Below are positions 5,850-11,679 of a stretch of 12,483 nucleotides of DNA, one piece after another. The notes below the pieces were generated by a model. That model made no database searches. It saw nothing but the letters and a program-made list of their open reading frames with translations, and was not told the origin of the DNA. A program made the translations under genes and the position numbers. Position 1 is the first letter of the stretch; each line of letters opens with the position of its first letter. The stretch spans positions 1-12,483 of the forward strand of contig NZEE01000119.1 of assembly GCA_002688965.1 (NCBI GenBank), written 5' to 3'. This stretch comes from an archaeon (GTDB taxonomy: Archaea; Aenigmatarchaeota; Aenigmatarchaeia; GW2011-AR5; GCA-2688965).

Positions 5850-6583
5850 TAATATTTGAATATTTTGAGATGCTTTCGCTTTTGCCAATAGTATTCTTAA
5901 TTCCGCTTTTAGTGTCCTATGTTACGCAAAAAAAATTTGGCAATGTCGATCCCAGGAAGCTAGCATACGGCTCGACATCACTTGGTGTTTTTCTTACGTT
6001 TGTTGGAATTTGGCACGGGCTGATAGGGTTTGATGTATTAAATACCGAAGAGTCTATTCCTATTCTTCTTGAAGGTCTTAAGGTTGCATTCGGATCTTCA
6101 ATATGCGGTCTAGGATCATCTCTATTTATTAATCTGTTTTTTGTAAGTTCAAAAGAACCTGATGAGAGATCACTAGATAATATTGAAGATCTTTTGGTTG
6201 ATTTGAATACAAGTTTTGAAAATTTTTCCATAAATCTTGCTGAAGCAAATATTGATGCTTTAAATACATCTATAGAAAATATGGTTGCAAGCTTGGAAAT
6301 GGGAATAAACACAGAGACACACGAGACCATTGCAAAGTTTAAAGACTCCATTGATATGCTTCAGGCCTGGCAGAAAAAATATGTCAAAGAGATAGAAGTT
6401 GTAACTGAAGCAATGGATAAGAATGCAATAGTGACAAGGGAAACATCGTTGCAACTAGATAAAGCAAATACTGTTTTGAAAGAACTTAAGCCTGTTACTG
6501 AAACTATTGCAGCAAGTATAGGATGGGTTCAGACAGCACTTCCATCATTTAGACCAAGAATAGATAAGTCTGAAAAAAAGTAA
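5846..6583 (+). CDS. ZorA/MotA-like proton-channel subunit with shortened helical tail (245 aa)
   Basis: Three hydrophobic segments are seen (about 8-27, 41-62, 82-101). Segment two has LGVFLTFVGIWHGLIGFD (46-63). The third is preceded by GLKVAFGSSICGLGSS (77-92). This pair of small-residue-rich helices with a G-x-F-x-T-F-x-G and a G-L-K-x-A-F-x-[ST]-S-x-x-G-L motif is the signature of the MotA/TolQ/ExbB channel family and most resembles ZorA of Zorya defence systems. Residues 103-245 are predicted helical (many Leu/Ile heptads), much shorter than the long tail of canonical ZorA. With the preceding protein it should form a proton-driven stator. The gene order B-then-A is the reverse of Zorya operons. 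Start overlaps the upstream stop by four bases, giving translational coupling. No zorC, zorD or zorE follows. Confidence 0.8.
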   Translation: MIIFEYFEMLSLLPIVFLIPLLVSYVTQKKFGNVDPRKLAYGSTSLGVFLTFVGIWHGLIGFDVLNTEESIPILLEGLKVAFGSSICGLGSSLFINLFFVSSKEPDERSLDNIEDLLVDLNTSFENFSINLAEANIDALNTSIENMVASLEMGINTETHETIAKFKDSIDMLQAWQKKYVKEIEVVTEAMDKNAIVTRETSLQLDKANTVLKELKPVTETIAASIGWVQTALPSFRPRIDKSEKK

Positions 6584-6671
6584 TTTAGCAGGTATCCGCT
6601 TAAGTTTTCGTGTTTATATTAATGATATGTGGCCCAAAGAGGTCATAAATGTATTAAATAATTGAGATGTT

Positions 6672-6682
6672 CTAAATATTTA
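6672..6682 (+). promoter_or_regulatory. late-promoter-like box CTAAATA within a palindrome
   Basis: CTAAATA (6672-6678) sits in the palindrome TAAATATTTA (6673-6682), nine bases before ATG 6688. There is no Shine-Dalgarno sequence before the start. A second, weaker TTAAATA lies at 6654-6660. The 104-base gap between genes (6584-6687) otherwise shows nothing clear. Confidence 0.5.
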
Positions 6683-6687
6683 ATATT

Positions 6688-7608
6688 ATGAGTTCAAGAT
6701 TACTAGTAGAATCATGGAGATCTTTTCTTAGTGAAGGAAGAGAGGAAGATACTATACCAAAAATAGGTGTAGTTACAACAACCAAAAATCCATCCAACCT
6801 TAATGAATGGCTTTCATATCATAAGAATGCAGGTGTAGATAAAATACTTTTATTTTTTGATGATATTGACAATGATATTGGCAATGTTAGAATTTCACAC
6901 ATGCATGAAGGTATTCACACATTTAAAAGCAATAAAAGTGTAAAAGGTACCCACTATAATAGACAGATAGCAAATTGTCAAAGAGGAATAAATATTTTAA
7001 CAGAAATGGGATGCAAGTGGGTATTTCACATAGATGATGATGAACTAATATATTCAAAATCGAAAGAGAAGATCGGCGAGTCAATCACACGCGAACTCAT
7101 AGCTTCAGATACACACGCTATTAGACTTCAAAATTATGAAAACTTACGAATGAATCGTGAATATAAAAACTATAATTACTTTAAAGATGAAAATGTGTTT
7201 GTAGAGAGAGGATTATATGCTTATGGTGGTATTGAAGTAGGTGGGGGAAAAACAGCAATGAATACTGATTATTCTCACTTTTTATATCCTGACGGGGTAC
7301 ATTTTTTTAAACACATGACTGAGTCTATCAATAACCACATATCAAAAGATTTGATTATCCTTCACTACCCACACAACGTTTATGAGAGATTTATTGATAA
7401 GTGTTCTACACGAGGAAATACAACATGTCCCTGGGGAGTATATAAAAAAATATATGAAATGGTTAGAGATGGCAAACCAGACAAGGAATTAAAGGAAACT
7501 TACAGAAAAAATATAATTTATAACAGTGATAGGATTCAAGAATTATCAAAATTAGGTAGAGAAATATTTAAATTTGAAATGGAAGATCAGCTTTTTATCA
7601 ATTCTTGA
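6688..7608 (+). CDS. capsid-targeted glycosyltransferase-like protein (GT92/Glyco_tranf_2_4, 306 aa)
   Basis: The leader LLVESWRSFLSE (5-16) followed by Gly17 matches the leader at 3199 in the pattern LL-x-E-x-W-R-x-F-L-x-E. It ends in L-S-E/G, an expected prohead-protease cut site. The body is a GT-A glycosyltransferase: IGVVTTTKN (26-34), NEWLSYHKNAGVDKILLF (39-56), the metal-binding D-D-D-E at 116-119 in WVFHIDDDELIY, and late ILHYPHNVYERF. These are the landmarks of GT92-type enzymes. The protein would therefore be packaged in the phage head and delivered with the DNA, a place where glycosyltransferases are not usually expected. Its sugar and acceptor are unknown. It is transcribed alone from its own TAAATA box. 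If the leader is not a targeting signal, it is an ordinary cytosolic enzyme. Confidence 0.7.
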   Translation: MSSRLLVESWRSFLSEGREEDTIPKIGVVTTTKNPSNLNEWLSYHKNAGVDKILLFFDDIDNDIGNVRISHMHEGIHTFKSNKSVKGTHYNRQIANCQRGINILTEMGCKWVFHIDDDELIYSKSKEKIGESITRELIASDTHAIRLQNYENLRMNREYKNYNYFKDENVFVERGLYAYGGIEVGGGKTAMNTDYSHFLYPDGVHFFKHMTESINNHISKDLIILHYPHNVYERFIDKCSTRGNTTCPWGVYKKIYEMVRDGKPDKELKETYRKNIIYNSDRIQELSKLGREIFKFEMEDQLFINS

Positions 7609-7627
7609 TATTTCATTTGATGCATAG

Positions 7628-7634
7628 TTAAATA
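7628..7634 (+). promoter_or_regulatory. late-promoter-like box TTAAATA
   Basis: TTAAATA lies only four bases before ATG 7639, again with no Shine-Dalgarno sequence. If it is a T4-type late promoter, transcription would begin at or next to the start codon, giving a leaderless message. Confidence 0.4.
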
Positions 7635-7638
7635 TACT

Positions 7639-8049
7639 ATGTCACGTACCAACAAATTTAAGATGGGAGATTTGGTTCTTATAGCTGGATCAAAAGAGAC
7701 AGGATCTGGAATTTTTCAAACAGGCCAGTGTATAGGAAGGGTTGAGTGTTGTGGGTTATTTGACTCTTTTATAAAAATTTCACCCACAGATAAAATGATA
7801 AAAATATCAAACAAAAGATGCAATGTTATAGATGAAACTATTGAATGTATTTCAGAATCTGTTAGAAATCCAAAAATTGGAGATCTAGTTTTGTCTTATT
7901 ATGAAAAATTTAGAGAAGTTGAGCAGAGAATTGGAGTTTTAATGGAAATAATAGATGTACCTGGAAAAACCAAAATGTCTAAGATTCTTGTTGAAACTGA
8001 AGATGTATTAGTTCCATTTTCTGCTCTAATTACACTTGAGGAAAAATAA
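7639..8049 (+). CDS. tandem SH3-like barrel protein of unknown function (136 aa)
   Basis: The sequence appears to be an internal duplication. KMGDLVLIAG (8-17) and KIGDLVLSYY (about 79-88) begin two similar halves. Each continues with an I-G-[RV] strand (IGRVECCG; IGVLMEIID) and ends in a strand-rich stretch. The pattern K-x-G-D-L-V-L, then a turn, then G-x-[VL] suggests small SH3-like or KOW-like beta barrels, which often bind RNA or proteins. I do not recognise a named family. The first half has an adjacent Cys pair (VECCG) and three more Cys, while the second half has none. It precedes two SD-led genes (8077, 8324) that may lie on the same transcript, so it could be a virion or late regulatory protein. 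Confidence 0.7.
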   Translation: MSRTNKFKMGDLVLIAGSKETGSGIFQTGQCIGRVECCGLFDSFIKISPTDKMIKISNKRCNVIDETIECISESVRNPKIGDLVLSYYEKFREVEQRIGVLMEIIDVPGKTKMSKILVETEDVLVPFSALITLEEK

Positions 8050-8076
8050 AGAGTTTAATTATTCAAAAGGAGAAAA

Positions 8077-8280
8077 ATGAATATTAAAAATATTACAAGA
8101 GATAGATTTTCAGCTAAGAAGAAAATCGTATCTGTAATTCACGTAAGAGATGACTACGACGATATTACTGATGAAATAGAAAGATCTTTAATGGTTTTAA
8201 AGGAAGAGATGGATCTTCCCACAGAAGAGGTTGAAACAGCTATTCTTTCTAGGAGAATGTCTAGAGATAATATTAGATGA
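8077..8280 (+). CDS. small charged protein of unknown function (67 aa)
   Basis: ATG 8077 follows a strong AAAAGGAG (8066-8073) with a short A-rich spacer. The protein is highly charged. It has a basic start (TRDRFSAKKK, 7-16), a short hydrophobic strand (IVSVIHV), and then an acidic helix-rich part (DDYDDITDEIERSLMVLKEEMD) ending in RRMSRDNIR. No membrane segment, signal or catalytic motif is visible. It lies 27 bases after the SH3-like gene and 43 bases before the FtsZ-like gene, so it may be a partner or regulator of that GTPase; this is inference from position only. Confidence 0.7.
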   Translation: MNIKNITRDRFSAKKKIVSVIHVRDDYDDITDEIERSLMVLKEEMDLPTEEVETAILSRRMSRDNIR

Positions 8281-8323
8281 TTATACAGTTGCGTAATATT
8301 TACAATTATAGCAAGGAGTCACT

Positions 8324-9469
8324 GTGACTACAAAAGATGAAAAAAAGATAGAAAGTTCACAAAATGCTGATGTTTCTGAGAAAACAGGCAAAGAAAAGGA
8401 CGATATTTATAATGATTTCACGTACACTGATCAATTTGCTGATGAGGACTTTGGGTTTCTGGGAAGCTACGATGAGCCAGAAATTAAAGATGAAATGCTT
8501 TTGCCAGAGAACACAGTAAAATCTGCTATCAGCTGTGGATTTTTAGGTATTGGTGGCGGCGGCGGAAAAATTGCAAAAGCATTTTTAGATATAGGGTTTA
8601 ATAAAACAGTTCTTATAAATACGACACACAAGGATCAACCAGCCTCTCTTGACAAGAGACACTTTCTTTTACTTGAGGGCGCTGACGGTGTTGGAAAAGA
8701 TGTTGAGCTAGGAAAAAAAATTCTATCAGACAATAGTACTGCCGTAGAAGATTGTCTTTCAACTAGATTTGGAAAAGTTGACTGGGTTTTCGTGATAGTC
8801 GGCGGCGGCGGCGGAACAGGATCAGCAGCAGGAATACTTCACGATCCAATTGAGAGGTATATGAAGTCTGTAGGATCTTCGGGAAGAGTAGTATATATTG
8901 TAAGTAAACCCACTGCCAAGGAACTTTTAAATTCAACAATTGAGTCAAATTATGAATCTATACTAGAGGATGTTTCCGAATATCCCCATCTAATAATAGA
9001 CAATGAAAGACAGGTTCAACTACTAAGAGGGAGAGTTGGAATGCTTAACATGTATCCTGTTGCAAATACAACATTTGCAAAGTTACTTAGTCAAGTACTA
9101 AGCCTTGCAAGTCAACCTTCACCAATTCAGACTTTTGATACAAAAGATCTAGAACGATGTTTGAGAAAAGATGGGAGAATTTTTATTGGAAGTACAGTTG
9201 TTAAAAATCCCAATAATAGGGATCTAGGAACTATAGTCTTTCAAGGGTCAATGAAAGGTTCGCCGTGCCCTTCACCTACGCCTGGATCAAAAAATGGTGT
9301 CCTTTTACTTATAGTGACATCTGAAATGGCGTCTAACCCAGATGTAAGTAAAAGCCTAGAATCGGCAATGTCATACGTTGGGGGAAGAACAGAGACTCTA
9401 TTTAGCGGTGTTTATATTAATGAGAAAATTCCTGGACTGATAGGAATTACGCTATTTAGTGGAATGTAA
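8324..9469 (+). CDS. FtsZ/tubulin-superfamily GTPase (381 aa)
   Basis: Tubulin/FtsZ landmarks appear in order: T1 loop GFLGIGGGGGKIAKAF (72-87), INTTHKDQ (98-105), EGADGVGKD (118-126), and the GTP-binding signature GGGGGTGSAAG (160-170, FtsZ GGGTGTG). A T7/synergy-loop-like FDTKDLERCL (271-280) has Asp residues placed to activate GTP hydrolysis across a polymer contact. The C-terminal domain ends LFSGVYINEKIPGLIGITLFSGM, like the last FtsZ strands. Residues 1-65 are an extra acidic extension, and the protein stops at the fold's last strand, so the FtsZ tail that binds FtsA/ZipA is missing. It should polymerise with GTP. Phage relatives (PhuZ, TubZ) position DNA or a phage nucleus; interference with host division is the alternative. 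Starts at GTG after AAGGAG (8312-8317). Confidence 0.85.
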   Translation: MTTKDEKKIESSQNADVSEKTGKEKDDIYNDFTYTDQFADEDFGFLGSYDEPEIKDEMLLPENTVKSAISCGFLGIGGGGGKIAKAFLDIGFNKTVLINTTHKDQPASLDKRHFLLLEGADGVGKDVELGKKILSDNSTAVEDCLSTRFGKVDWVFVIVGGGGGTGSAAGILHDPIERYMKSVGSSGRVVYIVSKPTAKELLNSTIESNYESILEDVSEYPHLIIDNERQVQLLRGRVGMLNMYPVANTTFAKLLSQVLSLASQPSPIQTFDTKDLERCLRKDGRIFIGSTVVKNPNNRDLGTIVFQGSMKGSPCPSPTPGSKNGVLLLIVTSEMASNPDVSKSLESAMSYVGGRTETLFSGVYINEKIPGLIGITLFSGM

Positions 9470-9473
9470 TAAT

Positions 9474-9698
9474 TTAAAAAGTAATATATGGTTTTATTTT
9501 GGCTAAAATCTTTTTCTCAATTTGGCAAACTCTCATTCTAGTAATTCCAAATATATCTCCAATCTCCTGTAGCGTCATCGGCCCTGCTTGTGCACCTATA
9601 AGTGTGCAATTTTTCATATTCTCTGACTCAATCCATAATCTGCAAGATCTTTTTTCACAACATTCATTTTTACTTTTACATAGCTCATAACATTTCAT
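9474..9698 (-). CDS. Cys-rich sigma-70 region 4-like DNA-binding protein (74 aa)
   Basis: The C-terminal half, GPMTLQEIGDIFGITRMRVC then QIEKKILAKI, is a sigma region 4.2 helix-turn-helix: T-L-x-E-[IV]-G-x-x-x-G-[IV]-T-R-x-R-[IV]-x-Q-I-E, the part that reads the -35 box. Regions 2 and 3 are absent. The N-terminal 32 residues carry six cysteines (C3, C7, C13, C14, C19, C31), probably a metal site. It may bind host RNA polymerase or DNA and redirect transcription; T4-type phages use small sigma-like proteins for late genes. The minus-strand start has AAGGTG at suitable spacing (about 9704-9709). It is the only minus-strand gene seen, stopping 4 bases from the end of the FtsZ-like gene and divergent from phoH. 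Confidence 0.8.
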   Translation of the reverse strand: MKCYELCKSKNECCEKRSCRLWIESENMKNCTLIGAQAGPMTLQEIGDIFGITRMRVCQIEKKILAKIKPYITF

Positions 9699-9711
9699 AG
9701 GTACACCTTAT

Positions 9712-9723
9712 GATAAACTTATC
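9712..9723. promoter_or_regulatory. inverted repeat in the divergent sigma-like/phoH gap, possible operator
   Basis: GATAA and TTATC flank AC, a perfect 12-base inverted repeat in the 55-base gap between two divergent genes. It is placed to affect both promoters. It is AT-rich and short, so chance is possible. No clear -35/-10 pair is visible on either side. Confidence 0.25.
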
Positions 9724-9753
9724 TAATAATAAATTACAAACTGGAGATTTACA

Positions 9754-11046
9754 ATGAGATCACGAAAGACATTCATTTTAGACACATCTGTCCTTTTATA
9801 TGACAAGATTGCAATACATTCCTTCCCAGACTCAGACGTGATTATTCCGCTTGTCGTTCTGGATGAGCTAGATAGATTTAAAGAAAAGTTCGGAGTAGTA
9901 GGTGAGGCAGCAAGATATGTTAATAGATACCTTGATGAACTTAGATCACAAGGTAAGATACACAAGGGTATAGAAATTGAAAATGGTCAAACAATAACTG
10001 TGGAAGTAAATCACAATGGTAATGTTCCAGAAGGTTTAAGCCCAGATCATGCAGACAATAGAATCATAGGTCTTGCTGTTTGCTTTTCCAAGGAGAGAAA
10101 AGAAAAAGTTACTGTTATTACAAAAGACATAAATTTTCGAGTAAAGTGTGATGCTCTTGGAATTGCTGCTGAGGACTATTATAAGGATAGAATAGTAGGA
10201 TCACAGTCTCAGATTTATACAGGTGCAGCATCTATTGATGTAAACAAGGCAGAAGTTGATGAGTTTTTTACAAACGGATCACTTAATCCTCATGAAGACG
10301 TTTGTGAGGAATTATTTGAAAATCAATTTGTAGTTGCAAAATGTCCCGAAGGAAATTCATTTCTTGCAAGGTATTCTGGAAATAAAATAGTAACATTGGG
10401 TGCTACGTCATGGCATGGCGTTGATATTAAGCCAAGAAATAAAGAGCAAAAATTTGCAACAGAGCTTCTCCTAAGAGATGATATACCTCTCGTCACTCTT
10501 ACAGGCATAGCAGGATCAGGCAAGACTTATCTTACACTAATGGCAGCATTGTCTGGATTAAATGAAAAGAAATATGATAGAATAGTAATTACAAGGACAA
10601 TGCAACCAGTTGGAAAAGATATAGGCTTTCTACCTGGTGACATTAGAGATAAAATGGATCCCTGGACAGCGCCAATTGTTGACAACTTCAGAGCTGCATT
10701 CAAGGATACATCATATTTTGACATGATGGTTGAAAAGGGTCAAATTGAGATTATACCTCTATCGTTTATAAGAGGTAGAACGTTCAATAGAACATTTCTT
10801 ATCGTTGATGAATCTCAAAACTCAACAATTCATGAACTTAAAACAGTTATAACTAGAGTAGGTGATGAATCAAAAATTGCTTTACTAGGTGACATAGAGC
10901 AGATAGACACACCCTATATTGACTCTTTGTCTAATGGCCTGACTGTTATAGTTGAAAAATTTAAAAAATTCAAAATATCAGGGCATGTTACCCTAACAAA
11001 AGGTGAAAGATCAAAATTGGCAACGCTTGCTTCTCGTGTGATTTAA
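9754..11046 (+). CDS. phoH: PhoH-like protein: PIN domain plus PhoH ATPase (430 aa)
   Basis: The N-terminal PIN nuclease domain begins TFILDTSVLLYD with D10. It also carries D37-E38 in VVLDELDRFK, D98 and D101 in SPDHADNR, and D125 in TKDINFR, the acidic set expected for metal-dependent RNA cleavage. The C-terminal PhoH ATPase has Walker A GIAGSGKT (251-258), VITRTMQPVGKDIGFLPGD (about 278-296), Walker B FLIVDESQN (348-356) and LLGDIEQID (377-385). Length and order match PhoH2, a PIN-helicase type described as an RNA helicase and nuclease. PhoH genes are common in marine phages, and phosphate control is often presumed, but no Pho box is visible here. GGAG (9743-9746) precedes the start. Nothing appears truncated. 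Confidence 0.95.
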   Translation: MRSRKTFILDTSVLLYDKIAIHSFPDSDVIIPLVVLDELDRFKEKFGVVGEAARYVNRYLDELRSQGKIHKGIEIENGQTITVEVNHNGNVPEGLSPDHADNRIIGLAVCFSKERKEKVTVITKDINFRVKCDALGIAAEDYYKDRIVGSQSQIYTGAASIDVNKAEVDEFFTNGSLNPHEDVCEELFENQFVVAKCPEGNSFLARYSGNKIVTLGATSWHGVDIKPRNKEQKFATELLLRDDIPLVTLTGIAGSGKTYLTLMAALSGLNEKKYDRIVITRTMQPVGKDIGFLPGDIRDKMDPWTAPIVDNFRAAFKDTSYFDMMVEKGQIEIIPLSFIRGRTFNRTFLIVDESQNSTIHELKTVITRVGDESKIALLGDIEQIDTPYIDSLSNGLTVIVEKFKKFKISGHVTLTKGERSKLATLASRVI

Positions 11047-11087
11047 TCTCATTTAGCTTAATAGTTATACCTAGAACTGGTGTAATC

Positions 11088-11426
11088 ATGGCTAAGGCAA
11101 CTTTTAAGAAGAAAGACAAGCAGCGATTTAGAAAAGTATATCCGTATATTAGAAAAAAACCAGTGTGGGAACTATGCTCAGACAAAGAAGTTGAAATAGA
11201 GGTGGGGTCAATAGTATTTAGCGGAACGGATACCGGAACATATACATTTTCAACTTCCTTTGTAAGCGTTCCCGTTATTACATCCATAGCTGTTGATTCA
11301 TCTTCAACAGGAACTGCTGATGTAAACGTATACGTAAGCAGTGTTACAACAACTGAGGTTGTTTTGAAAACATCGGCTACGTTTACGGGAACTGTGGATT
11401 TTCATGCTATAAGGATTGGTTCATAA
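11088..11426 (+). CDS. beta-rich structural protein with a H-type-lectin-like domain (112 aa)
   Basis: Residues 1-26 are strongly basic (KKKDKQRFRKVYPYIRKK) and then give way to a Thr/Ser/Val-rich beta region. The run TYTFSTSFVSVPVITSIAVD, then VNVYVSSVTTTEVVL and TGTVDFHAIRI, fits the pattern of small phage-associated H-type-lectin-like sandwiches (F-x-x-P-x-V-x-x-x, V-x-x-x-x-x-V-x-x-x-x-x-x-V). A sugar- or virion-binding role is possible. The next gene encodes a similar domain, and a large fibre follows, so this is probably a tail or fibre accessory protein. The ribosome site is poor and the domain call rests on a loose pattern. TAATG links it to the next gene. Confidence 0.6.
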   Translation: MAKATFKKKDKQRFRKVYPYIRKKPVWELCSDKEVEIEVGSIVFSGTDTGTYTFSTSFVSVPVITSIAVDSSSTGTADVNVYVSSVTTTEVVLKTSATFTGTVDFHAIRIGS

Positions 11427-11656
11427 TGTCATTATTTTTTGATTGGGTAATTGAGACACAAAATATTCAGTTTACAATGCAGGATGAAAAAACTGTTACG
11501 TTTACTGGTCTTACCAAGTTGCCCAAAGTTGTGGTCACACCACATGATAATGACGTTAATATATTTATTAAGGATTTAACAATGGCAGGCTGCACCCTTG
11601 TTTCAAGTACTGCAATTACTGGAAACGTGGATGTTACTGCAATTGTTAAAATGTAA
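11426..11656 (+). CDS. small beta-rich protein, paralogue-like of the preceding gene (76 aa)
   Basis: It starts on the last base of the upstream stop (TAATG), so it is translationally coupled. After a short N-terminus (MSLFFDWVIETQNI), residues 24-76 repeat the neighbour's plan: VTFTGLTKLPKVVVTPHD, then VNIFIKDLTMAGCTLVSS, then TGNVDVTAIVKM. These align by eye with the neighbour's FVSVPVITSIAVDSS, VNVYVSSVTTTEVVLK and TGTVDFHAIRI. The gene lacks the basic N-terminal segment of its neighbour and looks like a reduced copy of the same beta-sandwich. It is probably a virion or fibre-associated protein. No enzymatic motif is present. Confidence 0.6.
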   Translation: MSLFFDWVIETQNIQFTMQDEKTVTFTGLTKLPKVVVTPHDNDVNIFIKDLTMAGCTLVSSTAITGNVDVTAIVKM

Positions 11657-11679
11657 AAGCTAGTTAGAGAGATTTATAA

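Noticed and set aside
5917..6351. 144-codon open frame on the minus strand
   Set aside because: Shadow of the ZorA-like gene; no ribosome site and no family resemblance.
8287..8312. A sigma-70-type promoter before the FtsZ-like gene (TTGCGT...TATAGC)
   Set aside because: The spacing is too short for a -35/-10 pair, and the region is ordinary AT-rich leader.
8562..8815. Two GGC-run stretches as a DNA repeat
   Set aside because: They encode the Gly-rich T1 and T4 GTP-binding loops of the FtsZ-like protein, which explains them.
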